Positions 10,386 to 20,899 of a stretch of DNA of 64,000 nt are shown piece by piece (the first letter of the stretch is position 1; each line of letters begins with the position of its first letter). The stretch comes from Thunnus maccoyii (Eukaryota > Chordata > Actinopteri > Scombriformes > Scombridae): positions 9,033,111-9,097,110 of the forward strand of contig NC_056552.1 in assembly GCF_910596095.1 (NCBI RefSeq). Reading direction: 5' to 3'. Made by a program: the position numbers and the translations under genes. A model generated the notes under the pieces. That model was not told the origin of the DNA. It worked only from the letters and a program-made list of their open reading frames with translations, and searched no databases.

Positions 10386-13300
10386 TTAGTGCAGGAAGAA
10401 GTCCCTGATGCGCGTTGCCTCGATCCAGGGGATGTAGGCGGCGGTGCGGGTGAACACGCTGGGTTTGTTCTCCACAGTGCAGCCGATGGGGCCGAAGCTC
10501 ACCACGCCGTGCACTTCCCAGCGGTCCTGCCCCAGCTGGCACAGCAGAGGACCACCAGAGTCACCCTGGGAGAGGAAAGAGGGGAGAGGAGTCGGAAAGT
10601 TTTCATGATGAGGTGTTTTTAAAAAAAATATTGATTCTCACTTCTACCTCCAACGTTGTCTGTAAATCTGTCGTACCTGGCATGCAGCGGGGGGATCCTC
10701 GGTGTCTCTGAACCCAGCGCAGATCATGGAGTCTCGGACGCGGTCGCCCCAGAACTTCTTCTGTCGACATGTCTTGAAGTCAATGATGGGCAGACGGGCT
10801 TGATTCAAGGCTTCTGCCAGAGACACGTTCTCCTTCCCACCTGAAATGTGTTAAAGGAAAATTTTCAATTCAAACCTGCAGTGCAGAACTTTTACATATC
10901 AACATGACATTCAAGCCCCTGACAAACGAGTTCACACAATGCTGATTAAACCCATCACTGCCAGATAAATCTCTCTGTATTTTGCAGTATGCAGAGTTTT
11001 TAATCTCGTGTTTAATCTGGGGTTTGACATTTCCCACGTTGGCCAGATGAATGCATACTGTGCATGCTTTATGGGCAGAGCATGATCACCAGAGATTTCC
11101 ACCAGCCGAGCTGGCTAACTTCCGGTTAGCTCTCTGCTAACTTGAATGGGGATAAAATAATTAAATTGTGTGGCTCTTCTAGACTTTCCAATTATCCAGT
11201 TATTGCACCGAATGGATCCAATTCTGATAGTGAAACAAGTCATTTTGCTGAAGTTGTGTGACGCTCAAAACAATTTATCCATCGTTTTACAGCCTCAACA
11301 GTTTGCCTATGACATAAGCATGTGTCGACAGTGTTTTTGTAATTGATCTCTACAGATAGTCGTGTCGGGTCTGGTTTTGGTCCAGACTGAAACAACATTT
11401 GTCAGACAGATTGCCATTAAATCTTACACAATCCCAGACAATGAATCTTACACACTCTGGTGAGTGACCTGACCTTCCCTTAAGCGCCACCAGCATGTAA
11501 AAGTTTTCACTTATTCTTTGTGAAATATGTCAACATCTACATGAATTGGCACAAAATTTTGGACAGACATTCACGGTTCCCAGAGGATTGATCTTGATGA
11601 CTTTGACTTTTCCTTTAGCGCAAGCAGCAGGTTGACATTTTTAGTTGTTATTGAAATATCTTCACAACTTATTGGACAGATTTTCGTTAAATTTGGAACA
11701 AACTAACAATTATTTTCGTTATCGATTAATCTGCTGAATATTTTCTTGATTAATCAGTTAAATGCTAAAAGTAGGGAAAAGATTCAGAGTCCACAGTGAT
11801 GCCTTCAGTTTGCTTGTTTTGTCAGACTCTAAAACCTTCAGTTATTCTGTTTAATATGTCAATTTACACTTGACATACAGTATATGACAGAAAAAGAGCA
11901 AATCGTCTCATTCGAAAAGCTGGAACCAAAGAACTTTTGGCATTTTTGCTTAAAAAAACGACCGAAACGATTAAGCAGTTATCAACATAATTGCCAATTA
12001 ACATTATTTTGATTGATTAATTGACTAATTATTGCAGCTCTAGCACAAACATTCATGCCCTCCTAGCGTTAATGACTTTGATACCTTGACCTTTCCTCTA
12101 GTGCCATCAGTAGGTCAAAGTACAGTTAGTCTGTAGGTAAAGCCTGTAGTTTATCAGTGGACCCTGAGCTCTCTCTCCTCTTGTTACTTCTATATTTTCC
12201 TTCACTCACCCCGGGTGTCTCCCCAGCCTGTGACCCAGCAGTAGTGTCCCGGCTTGAGGCTGGTCTGCTTGCGCGGCAGGCAGGCGTAGCGGATGAAGTT
12301 TGAAGGGGAGATGTCTGTGCCGGCCTTCACCAGAGCGATGTCGTAATCCAGTTCGCTGTTCATGGGGTAACGGAAGTTCTCGTGGCGGTAGATCCTCTTC
12401 ACCGGGAAAATCCTCTCAGCGGTCTCCGAGCGCTTCAGCTGATGCTTCCCCAGGACGATCCTCCAACTCCCAGCATCCTCAGCTTTACCTCTGAGGGTCA
12501 AAAGAAACGTTCTAGTTGCGTTTTCTTTGCAAACTGTTTGCTAAAACATTTATTCAAACATCAAACTAGAACTTTATGTGCTACTCAGTGGTTCCTTTTC
12601 TGTGTTTGTGGAGGGGATTTCTTACTTTTGGAAGCAGTGAGCAGCAGTAAGGACCCAGTTCTTGTGGATGAGAGTTCCTCCACAGACATGAATGTAATGT
12701 TTACTTCCCCTGGGACGAACCTAGAAGAGACAAGAAGACAAGTTTCATCAGTGATGTGAGATTATTCTGCTGGTCAACTCAGACATCTCAGCCCACATAG
12801 CCACATAAACAAACACAACATGAGAAAGAAGACTTCCTCAAGCACAGCGCTCTGAAGTATTTTAGGGATTTAAGCTTTGATCAACAGCATTTAGGTCACA
12901 AAACATCAACAGTACACACCAAACAGCCCTTACTCCTCTATTTTATATCTATGAGCCCAATAAGTTAAATGTAATAATTTCAGTTTCATCATCTGATCCT
13001 TCTTTGATCCATCAGACTGTCTAATGAGGTTAAACTGGTGTGATAAGAGTCTTAACTGAAGAAAGCTCAGCAATGAGTAAAAGGGTCTTGATTACATTTA
13101 CGCATCCCATCTGCTCCCTCTGTGACAATAAATACAGTTTGAGAGCAATTTAAGCCAATTTACTGATAATACTTAACAAAATTGTCTAAATCACACAGAA
13201 ATATTACCACATCTGGGAATTAATCTGTTCCTTTGAAATGCGTCGTCTCATTCCTGTGTAATGGTCCAAGACATAAATGGGATTTCTCAAATAATGTAAT

Positions 13301-14203
13301 ATTGATGAAAACTATATTTTTTAGTTGGAATTTTTAGGCCTGTAGCTGTTAAAAGGTTAAATATATAATCTGTATTCAGAAGGAAATAGTACTGAAATGA
13401 TCCACATCAAAATTTTAGCAACAACATTTTTGATAATTAATCACTTAAGTCACTCATCAAGAAAAAAATGCCAAACATCTTCTGGTTTCTGCCTCTTGAA
13501 TGTGACAATTTGCTCAATTTCTCTTTTACATATTGTTAATTGGACTCTGAATTGTTGTCAGATAAAGCAAGTAATTTAAAAACATCAACTTGTAATAGCC
13601 ATTTTTCACTTTTTTCTGAGTTTATAGACTAGTGGAGATAAACTGATAATTTCCCAGTTGCAGTCCTAGAAACGATAATGTGTCCCAGCCAACATGCAGC
13701 TACGCCTCTTATGCAAGTCTATAAGTGGACTGGAGTCTTCACTGCGACGTTTTCATGCGGCCAATAATCCCATTGTCCCGTTTAAGACCTCCCTATACTT
13801 TAAATAATGAACCACGTCAATACAAAGACAGATTTACCTGCAGAGAGACCTGCCAGGGCCACGAGTGAGGTCTGGCCTCGTTCCCAGACACAATCCTCTC
13901 AGCCATGTTGGGCTTGAAGTGGGCCATGCCACAATCCTTAGGCCAGTCTAAGAGGAGACACACACACCACACAGTACAGAACAGATCAGGAATTCAAAGT
14001 ATTTTTCAACAGGAGTCTCTGTGTTGATTGCTGATGTGTTTGTAGGCATATTTGTGTGTGCATTCGCCCTCACCCAGATGGAGGACTTTGTGCTGTCGTC
14101 CGGAGGTGAGTGTGTATGCAGCTGCGGGCAGGGATGCCTTGCTCAACAGCAGCGGCAGCAGCAGAGACAGAAAGAGGAGCAGAGGAGGTCCTGGAACAGC
14201 CAT
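10386..14203 (-). CDS. secreted chymotrypsin/elastase-fold serine protease (S1A)
   Basis: Predicted secreted zymogen endopeptidase. Exons in reading order: 14203-14074, 13947-13838, 12720-12626, 12490-12210, 10840-10677, 10565-10386; 960 nt, 319 aa, phases match. [20 protein letters not shown] is a signal peptide. A short propeptide with one Cys (WPKDCG) precedes the trypsin-type activation site [16 protein letters not shown]. The catalytic triad is His in LTAAHCF, Asp in DYDIALVK and Ser in [10 protein letters not shown]. All four core disulfide pairs are present, plus a Cys (YACLPR) positioned to tether the propeptide as in chymotrypsinogen. [18 protein letters not shown] is elastase-like. 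Residue 189 in the S1 pocket reads Ala (PPAACQGDS), not Asp or Ser. The start was chosen at the ATG followed by the signal peptide and preceded by a TATA box; an upstream ATG lies in frame. The family is clear but the exact orthologue is not. Tail-to-tail with timm23. Confidence 0.9.
11340..12115. repeat. two dispersed fish repeats in the protease intron
   Basis: 11340-11700 and 12045-12115 carry the GGACAGACATTCACGGTTCC, TTGATCTTGATGACTTTG, GACTTTTCC family, also at 36480-36770 and 51480-51600. Nested in it, 11700-12045 is a copy of the CTAACAATTATTTTCGTTAT / GATTAATCTGCTGAATATTT family ending TTGATTAATTGAC...GCAGCTCTA. Copies of the latter also occur at 13395, 29515, 33845, 38040 and 42325. 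Its palindromic GATTAATC ends fit a non-autonomous hAT-like element. Confidence 0.6.
13395..13700. repeat. degenerate copy of the GATTAATC repeat family
   Basis: TTTTGATAATTAATCACTTA, AAAAATGCCAAACATCTTCT, GGTTTCTGCCTCTTGAATGT and a TCTGAGTTTATAGACTAG tail match the family described at 11700-12045 in reverse orientation, with heavy decay. Confidence 0.4.
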
Positions 14204-14241
14204 CGTCTTCCACAGAATCACCGGCCGGCACACATCCCACG

Positions 14242-14250
14242 CTATTTATA
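14242..14250 (-). promoter_or_regulatory. TATA box of the serine protease gene
   Basis: On the minus strand TATAAATAG lies about 40 nt upstream of the chosen ATG (14203). A start site 25-30 nt downstream of the box would leave a 5'UTR of only about 10-15 nt. Strong TATA boxes and very short leaders are typical of tissue-restricted secreted protease genes. Confidence 0.6.
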
Positions 14251-16683
14251 CCAGGCAGCGAGCACACGCAGATGTACATACACAGGTACACATACAGTAC
14301 ACACACAACCGCACACCTCCACGGACAATGAGCAGTGTCACAACAAAGCCAGAGCGCTGGATTGTTCCCCTGTAGCTGTGAGTTTCCACTGCCGCTGAGA
14401 AAAAGGGGGATTTCGTGGAGTCCCATCAGCACTTTCACATACATATATGCTCACAGTACACATGTTGGTCTACACAGGACAAAGGCTGTACACAAATAAA
14501 CATCACATCATGCCACACGACTCATGGAAGTGACATAGTGACCTGAAAATCACCTTTATCTCTGATATCACACTATAGTTCATCCTGTGTAAACATGACT
14601 CAGTGGAACAGATGTTGTTACCTGTGCATTGAGGTAACAACATCAACAAACAGAACCTGGATATTCATACATGTCAGTCAGGAAGAGTAGTAGGGGGCGA
14701 ACGAGAGGGGGCAGACCAGGATTTAAAGGGCCGGTTCTATGCAGACCATTAAATGCTCATGACAGATACACTGTCTGTATCAACTTATATGTTGGAAGAA
14801 ATGCAGTACAGAAATAAATAGTGTTGCCATTTCATAGTTTGTCCCTCAGACAGCACTAATACTTTAATTTTTTAACTGTAAAAACAAATTTAAAGGATCC
14901 TCATTAAATACCACTATACTGTGATCAAATTGATATCAAACATATTTATGTTAGGCTGTAAATCATCATTTGAACTCCTTTCTGAAGAGGAAATAGTCCA
15001 AACTGTGCGTTTTGTGGATTATTAAGAGTGACGGGGACATTGATTTTGTAAAGAAAAAATTGAATTTTTAATGTAATTTCTCACACCACAAATGAAATTT
15101 GATTCACCTCAGAAATATTAGGGACAAAAACCTTAAACTTTGGCATATAAATTAAAACTACCTGCATGGCTCGATATCACAAGATGAGAAACATGTCATT
15201 TGGGTGAACTGGCCCCTTTAAGATCAGAAAATAAGAATAAATACATGACAGAGACCCTCCCTCTCCCTCTACTATCTGTGAAAATATGGCAGCAACAACA
15301 GTAACTGCAGTGGAAGCCACTAGTGAGTTAGGCTTTTTGACTGCGGTGAATGAGAGAGAATGTGCCCGCTCATCTGAATGGCAGCGCCTGAATGGTCAAA
15401 CCGCACCACCGTGGTTCACCAAGTTTACATACGACTGAACTTTGTGTGTGTGGTTTTTCTTTTTTTTTTATTTTGCCCACAGTGAATGAGTTGAGTGAGT
15501 GTGGGAAGAGAAGGATGGGGAGTTTATTCTTACACAACATGTTCATGCTCTGAAATTACAGTTCGCTGAATAATTATCTATGTGCAGGTATTTGAGTGTG
15601 AATTCTGACATGTTTTTTCTACATCTGTTGGCTGTAAACGGTGGGAGATGTTACCTGGGGTTTTTTTTTTTTTCTTATATCCAGAAAAATATGTCATCTC
15701 AGGTGTGTAGGTTCAAAGAGTTAGACCAAAGAAAGACTCAAGGAACTTTTTTTTCTTGATTAAAACATGTTTTGTTCACACACTTTTTTTTTTTTTGCAC
15801 ACTTTTATCCAGCTGTGGAAGAAGTATTCAGATCTTTTACTTAAAGAAAAGTACAAATATAACATGGAAGGATATATTTTATTTCATGTAAACGTCCTGC
15901 ATTAAGAGAAATGTACAGAAGTATTATCAGCTAAATGTATTGATCATGCAGAAATGCCCCATTCAAAATGTTATATTAATATAAATATGATGTTATTGTT
16001 TTATTATTGCTGATGTCATTACATGTAAGAAGCATTTTATGGTTGTAGTTGGTTGAGGTGGAGAAACTTTTAACTACTTCATATACTTTTTGGTTTTTAA
16101 AACTATAACAGTGTATTTTACGAATAAATCTTAATCTTCAAAGTAACTATAGCTGTGAAATAAAATGTACTGGAGTAAAAAGTACAATATTTCCCTCTGA
16201 AGTGTAGTGAAGTAAGCGGCAGATATATCGGTACTGGTGTTTTGCTGATAAGTAATAAGAAACTGCAGTACAGAAATGCAAAAAATATGGAACTGTGCCA
16301 CCATAGTATGTACTGAGTCTCCAAGTACATACAGTATCTTAGTCACAACTCCTCCATATAAAAAAAAATTATGTCATTTTGTACAAAAAGTAAATATGAC
16401 TTGATATGTTTTTATCAAACTTAAAACTCTCAAATATCAGTTTTGGCCTCAAAACTCAAGTATTGATAGGGCTTTAATAGAAAGTAGCTCGAATTAAGAA
16501 AAAATAACTCAAAACTCTACTTATGCTGCTCCTATCACTTTCCCTTTGTAAATAACCTTTTTTATCATCTGCTTTATGAGTCTTATCCTTTATTTTCCTC
16601 GAGTCTTTGTTCATTTGTCAGCTTCCGCCCTTAAACAAAACAAAAACTTTTAGAGCAACAGAAATACAAAGATGAAATTTGTT
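14251..16683. other. intergenic region between the protease and gprin2
   Basis: No recognisable exon. Around 15220 GGTGAACTGGCCCCTTTAAG looks like a small transposon end. About 15810-16340 is a dispersed repeat with the common GAAGTATTCAGATCTTTTAC, TTAAAGAAAAGTAC and GGAGTAAAAAGTAC signatures, also seen around 48000. Open frames at 14006-14444 overlap the protease first exon in other frames and are not real. Confidence 0.4.
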
Positions 16684-16689
16684 TTTATT
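16684..16689 (-). terminator. possible gprin2 polyadenylation signal
   Basis: AATAAA on the minus strand, about 345 nt downstream of the gprin2 stop. A closer alternative is at 16950-16955, only about 80 nt downstream. The sequence alone does not show which is used. Confidence 0.35.
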
Positions 16690-17032
16690 GAACATCTACA
16701 TTTACAAATGTTTTTGGTTGTCTCACTAATTTACCAGTAAGTCTTGACTTTTATTGACACGTCGCTAGATACGCATCTACCCATCACTAAAAAGTAGATC
16801 TGAATGAGTTGAGGAACAAAGTTTCTAACATTGGATCTTCATTTTTTTTTACCAAATGACAAGAAAAATGCTGACAGAATGATTTAAAAGCAGGTTAAAA
16901 CCACATGAAAGTGAGAACTGCTCCCAGTGTCTCTCTCAGCTTTACTTGGTTTATTATTAGTGCTTCTGTGCAAATCGAGGACTTGATCAGCTGTTAATAA
17001 TCAATAAAGAGTCAGGTTTTCAGTCTTCAAGA

Positions 17033-19612
17033 TCAGTCGTCTACCTTTCTAGAGCCTCCACACCAGCCAGGCCTCCTCAGCGACCTGATCACACTCCTCT
17101 TCCGGCTGTGTCCACTCGAGGGTGACTTTGGATGGCTGGTGCCCTCCTCTACGTACACCTCCTCCTCTTTTTCCTTTACGTTCTCTCCTTCTGCTTTGCT
17201 TATTCTACGTGCAGCTTCCACTGCTTCCTCCTTCTTGCCTTCTCCTTCCTCCTCCACTTCCCTCCCTCCGTCAGCCTCCGGTGTCTCCTCATTCTCACCC
17301 TCCACCAAACAAGTTGACGTAATAACCATCACAGGTGGGTTCATTTCTGGGGCCATGGCCTTTACCATGTTCGATATGAGAGGAGGCTTTGGTGCTTTCT
17401 TCTTCTTTGAGGTACGTCTCGTTGGTCGGGGGCTGTTCTTGAGTTCCAGATGTTTCCGTATGGCTGTGCTCAGCTCCTCCGGATCCAAAGATGCTCCGTG
17501 CACATCCCACGTCATCCCGTCCTCGTCCCACTGCACCTGCTTCATGCTGCTCCTCCTCCCCAGCTCGTCCCTCTCGTCCCCCTGGATCTTCAGACACGAC
17601 CGTCTCCTCTCTAGACCATGTGAGGACGCAGTGTTGACATCCCACGTCGGGTCATCTCCTTGTCTCTCCTCCTCCTCGTCCTCGCCGCTGCTCACTGGGA
17701 ACATGCTGGAGGATGGCGACACCAAGTTGGAGTGAGACCCCACTGAGGACTTCAGGTTCAGTCTCGATCCAGGTGGTGAGCCCAAGATGGAGTGGGAGCC
17801 CATGTTGGAGGTGGACATGTTCCTTCTGAGGTCCCACCAGGAGTTGACAGGAGACAGTGTCTGCACCGCGGCGTCTACCAGTTCCAGCTGTGAAGTCATC
17901 GTACCTTCCTCCCTGAACATTTCTACCTTTGGAGCCTGTGTGATGCCTTCTCTGGAGGTAAAGTGGCACCTGCAGCATTCACGCAACCCTGAGTCGCTCA
18001 AGGAAGAAACCAGAGGTGACCTCCAACATCTTTGCCCCAATTGCCATGGCAGCTGTAGATGGCTCACTGATGCTCCTCTTCCTGATTCTTGTCCGTCTGC
18101 TGCTGAATTAGGTGTCAAGTCACCAGACATTCGCACTGGGCTTCTCACTCCTTCAACCTCTGACAACGGCATGCCTTCACAGCTGGGCGGCTCTTCTATC
18201 ACGCCATCAGCAAGGCATCCAGGATCTGATGACTCACATCCTTCCTTTAAGCTAACAGAGGACGTTATCGGGGAAGGATATTGAAAAGAGAGCGAATTAT
18301 TCTCCAGGAAGCATTCATCGTCTGTGTCTGTGAGCTGGATGGGATTGGAGGAGTTGGACGGCAGGGGTGAAGTGGTATGAGCCTGCAGGGGAGACGGCAG
18401 GGGTGAGGTGGTGTGAGCCTGCAGGGGCGATGGCAGGGGTGAGGCGGTGTGAGCCTGCAGGGGAGACGGCAGGGGTGAGGTGGTATGAGCCTGCAGGGGA
18501 GACGGCAGGGGTGAGGTGGTATGAGCCTGCAGGGGCGATGGCAGGGGTGAGGTGGTGTGAGCCTGCAGGGGAGACGGCAGGGGTGAATATGTGTGAGCCT
18601 GCAGCGGTGACGGCAGGGGTGAGGTGGTATGAGCCTGCAGGGGAGACGGCAGGGGTGAGGTGGTGTGAGCCTGCAGGGGCGATGGCAGGGGTGAGGTGGT
18701 GTGAGCCTGCAGGGGAGACGGCAGGGGTGAGGTGGTATGAGCCTGCAGGGGCGATGGCAGGGGTGAGGTGGTGTGAGCCTGCAGGGGAGACGGCAGGGGT
18801 GAAGATGTGTGAGCCTGCAGCGGTGACGGCAGGGGTGAGGTGGTGTGAGCCTGCAGGGGAGACGGCAGGGGTGAATATGTGTGAGCTTGCAGCGGCGACG
18901 GCAGGGGTGAATATGTGTGAGCTTGCAGCGGCGACGGCAAGGGTGAGGTGGTGTGAGGCGAGTCTCCCTGCTGATGTGTGCTCAGTGTTAGTGGAAAAGA
19001 AGAAGTTGAAAGATTGAGGGGTGGTAAAGTGGGCGTCTGCAGTGGGGAGACGAATGGTGAGGGTGTGGTTGGGGAAGAAGCTGTTTTGGACATTGGCGAG
19101 TCCGGTGCAGAAGAACAAGGGCCTTCTTGGGTGAGACTGCAGGGGCGTGAGGACCCTCCTTTCCATACCACCGTGTCTGGAGTGCTGCTGCGGCTGTGTG
19201 TGCTGCCGCTGCACTCACTCCAGCGCTGCATGTTGGCAAGCCAGCGCTCGCTGATCGCTGGAGGACCGAGTGCATCCACGTGTTGAGCTGCAAGTGGCGC
19301 CTGAAGGTTGTTGACCTGCTGCCACACATGAGGGTGCAGCTGCTGGAGCATCACCGAGCTCTGCTCAGAGTGTGTGTTGGTGCTGGAGCTGCGTTTCAAG
19401 TCCATTCTGGTCCAGGCCGGGTCCCGCTTGTGTGGCGGCCCGGTCGCCATGACCACATCCATGGAGCTCTTAGAGAGGGAGAAAATGGGTGCCTTATCGT
19501 CCTCATCCTCCAGTCCTTCACTCCCAGCTGTGCTGGAGTAAGAGACAGACTGACTGACTGAACAACAGACCGGCTGGTAGTTCTCAGAGGCAGGGCGCCC
19601 GGGCTTCGCCAT
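17033..19612 (-). CDS. gprin2: GPRIN2: G protein-regulated inducer of neurite outgrowth 2
   Basis: GPRIN proteins bind activated Gi/o-family alpha subunits and promote neurite outgrowth at the plasma membrane. This is one 2580-nt coding exon (859 aa) in low-complexity, Ser/Pro-rich sequence. The start is MAKPGRPASENY: an acceptor (TTTCTTTGCAG) at about 19628 places an earlier in-frame ATG in the intron. Residues about 218-416 are 16 copies of a 12-residue SPLPSPLQAHTT repeat, followed by SNSSNPIQLTDTDDECFLEN. The family-defining C-terminal region is at residues about 670-770: RRSSMKQVQWDEDGMTWDV, GASLDPEELSTAIRKHLELK, KKKKAPKPPLISNMVKAM. The end is basic with Cys (RRPGWCGGSRKVDD), fitting membrane attachment. 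I chose gprin2 over gprin1/3 because it lies between timm23 and syt15, as I recall for human GPRIN2. Length is inflated by the repeat. Confidence 0.88.
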   Translation of the reverse strand: MAKPGRPASENYQPVCCSVSQSVSYSSTAGSEGLEDEDDKAPIFSLSKSSMDVVMATGPPHKRDPAWTRMDLKRSSSTNTHSEQSSVMLQQLHPHVWQQVNNLQAPLAAQHVDALGPPAISERWLANMQRWSECSGSTHSRSSTPDTVVWKGGSSRPCSLTQEGPCSSAPDSPMSKTASSPTTPSPFVSPLQTPTLPPLNLSTSSFPLTLSTHQQGDSPHTTSPLPSPLQAHTYSPLPSPLQAHTYSPLPSPLQAHTTSPLPSPLQAHTSSPLPSPLQAHTTSPLPSPLQAHTTSPLPSPLQAHTTSPLPSPLQAHTTSPLPSPLQAHTTSPLPSPLQAHTYSPLPSPLQAHTTSPLPSPLQAHTTSPLPSPLQAHTTSPLPSPLQAHTASPLPSPLQAHTTSPLPSPLQAHTTSPLPSNSSNPIQLTDTDDECFLENNSLSFQYPSPITSSVSLKEGCESSDPGCLADGVIEEPPSCEGMPLSEVEGVRSPVRMSGDLTPNSAADGQESGRGASVSHLQLPWQLGQRCWRSPLVSSLSDSGLRECCRCHFTSREGITQAPKVEMFREEGTMTSQLELVDAAVQTLSPVNSWWDLRRNMSTSNMGSHSILGSPPGSRLNLKSSVGSHSNLVSPSSSMFPVSSGEDEEEERQGDDPTWDVNTASSHGLERRRSCLKIQGDERDELGRRSSMKQVQWDEDGMTWDVHGASLDPEELSTAIRKHLELKNSPRPTRRTSKKKKAPKPPLISNMVKAMAPEMNPPVMVITSTCLVEGENEETPEADGGREVEEEGEGKKEEAVEAARRISKAEGENVKEKEEEVYVEEGTSHPKSPSSGHSRKRSVIRSLRRPGWCGGSRKVDD
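18361..18958 (-). repeat. 36-bp coding minisatellite in gprin2
   Basis: Sixteen full 36-bp units start every 36 bases from 18361 to 18901, plus a partial unit to 18958. Each encodes SPLPSPLQAHT followed by T, Y, S or A. The third-last to last DNA units (from about 18829) are the most diverged; the middle units are nearly identical, a sign of recent expansion or homogenisation. Because 36 is a multiple of three and the unit lacks stops, a second minus frame and a plus frame also stay open through the array. Confidence 0.95.
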
Positions 19613-19674
19613 GGCAACAGCAACAACCTGCAAAGAAAAACAACTTTAAGCCTTGAAATGCTCTTATAATAGCA

Positions 19675-20150
19675 CTCTCATGTCTGTATGGTAAATATGA
19701 AGCTACAGCCAAGAGATGATTAGCTTAGCTTAGCTTAGTGTAAAGACTGGAAAGAGGGGGAAACAGCTAGCCTGGCTCCACCCAAAGGTAACCAGCATCT
19801 CTAAAGCTCATTAATGAACACGTGGACTATTTCATGGCTGGCACAGGACATATTTCGTCTTCTGGCCAAGACACAGTGCCCATCAAAACCCCCCAAATTT
19901 GATATTTTTTTGTACAGATTTAACCCTAACCCTAACCCTTTTTTCTACAGATTTAACAAACAAGATATAACAAGTTACTTAATGAGCTTTAGCGGTGCTG
20001 GTAGGTAGATTTTGTGCTCCCTGCTGCTTCCTGTCTTTACACGATGTTAAGTTAACCGGCTGCTGGCTGTAGCTGCATATTTAGCATCCCAACACAAGAG
20101 TGGTATCAACCTTCTCAAACTCTTGGCAAGAAAGCAAACCTATTACTTTA
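19675..20150. repeat. dispersed fish repeat upstream of gprin2
   Basis: It shares GAAGCTACA, TTAGCTTAGCTTAG, AAAGACTGGAAAGAGGGGGA, AACAGCTAGCCTGGCT, GGTGCTGGTAGGT and AGCAAGAAAGCAAA with 44632-45075, in the same orientation. A deletion derivative is at 33634. An embedded TAACCCTAACCCTAACCCTT at about 19921 resembles telomere repeat but is only three units. Confidence 0.65.
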
Positions 20151-20798
20151 ATCTTTTCTTTCTTTCTGAATCTGACACACATCCTAAACCCAGTCAGTGC
20201 GCGTGCACACACACACACATTCCTATGCGCTCCCAGATTAGCCTAATGAGATTACACAATCCAGATTATTTGATTATTGAGACAGAATGTAGATTGATCA
20301 AGACAGATTTAAGAGAGCCTTTGACCTCCAGTTGGCTAAAGACAAAGAAGCAAAAGAGACAAAGAAAAGGAAAAAAATCACAAGAACGGATGATAGAAGT
20401 TACAAAAAATCTGATGTTTTTCTTTTCTTCTAACAGCATCAATGTGTGTGCTATGCCTACATTTATTCTTTGGTGTATTTATGTTTTTAAAAACCAATTA
20501 GTTACGCCAGATCATCAGTCTCACATTTATTGAAAATGTATGCTCAATGATTTAGTGGAGCAAAAAAACATGAACAAATCCATTATTAGATTAAAACTAA
20601 CTGCCTAACCGTCTAATTCACTTCTGTCCCAAACTGACCTGGTAGTGTTTCGACCACAGCTGACCTGCTGATACCCAGACTGCCTCACAATTTGTCTGTA
20701 TTTAAAGAATAAACAGCCACCTAACCCACATATATGGCTGTTCATGCACATAAAAAACACTGTGTGATGTCCCAGAAAACAGAAAAATAAGCTCTTAC

Positions 20799-20890
20799 CT
20801 GTAAATTCACAACTTTGTGTCCTGTTTTGCTCTCTGCCCTGCCACAGAGCAGGTAGTGCTAAATGGCGTTTCTCTTTCCTCCCCTCATTC
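20799..20890 (-). other. candidate 5'UTR exon of gprin2
   Basis: On the minus strand a good donor (TTTACAG|GTAAGAGC) ends at 20799, about 1.2 kb upstream of the acceptor just before the gprin2 ATG. GPRIN genes usually have untranslated first exons. The 5' limit of this exon is a guess. Confidence 0.3.
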
Positions 20891-20899
20891 CTCCCTCAC

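Noticed and set aside
14006-14444. Several 70-125 codon frames on both strands around the protease first exon
   Set aside because: Only the signal-peptide frame joins in phase to the downstream protease exons; the others have no domain.
18315-19214. 299-codon minus-strand frame with PAGSHHLTPAV repeats, and the 216-codon plus frame at 18367-19017
   Set aside because: They are shadows of the stop-free 36-bp minisatellite in gprin2; the GPRIN C-terminal region is only in the main frame.
19613-19633. Upstream in-frame ATG of gprin2 (MQVVAVA extension)
   Set aside because: A clear splice acceptor (TTTCTTTGCAG) lies between it and the ATG followed by AKPGRP, so it is intronic.
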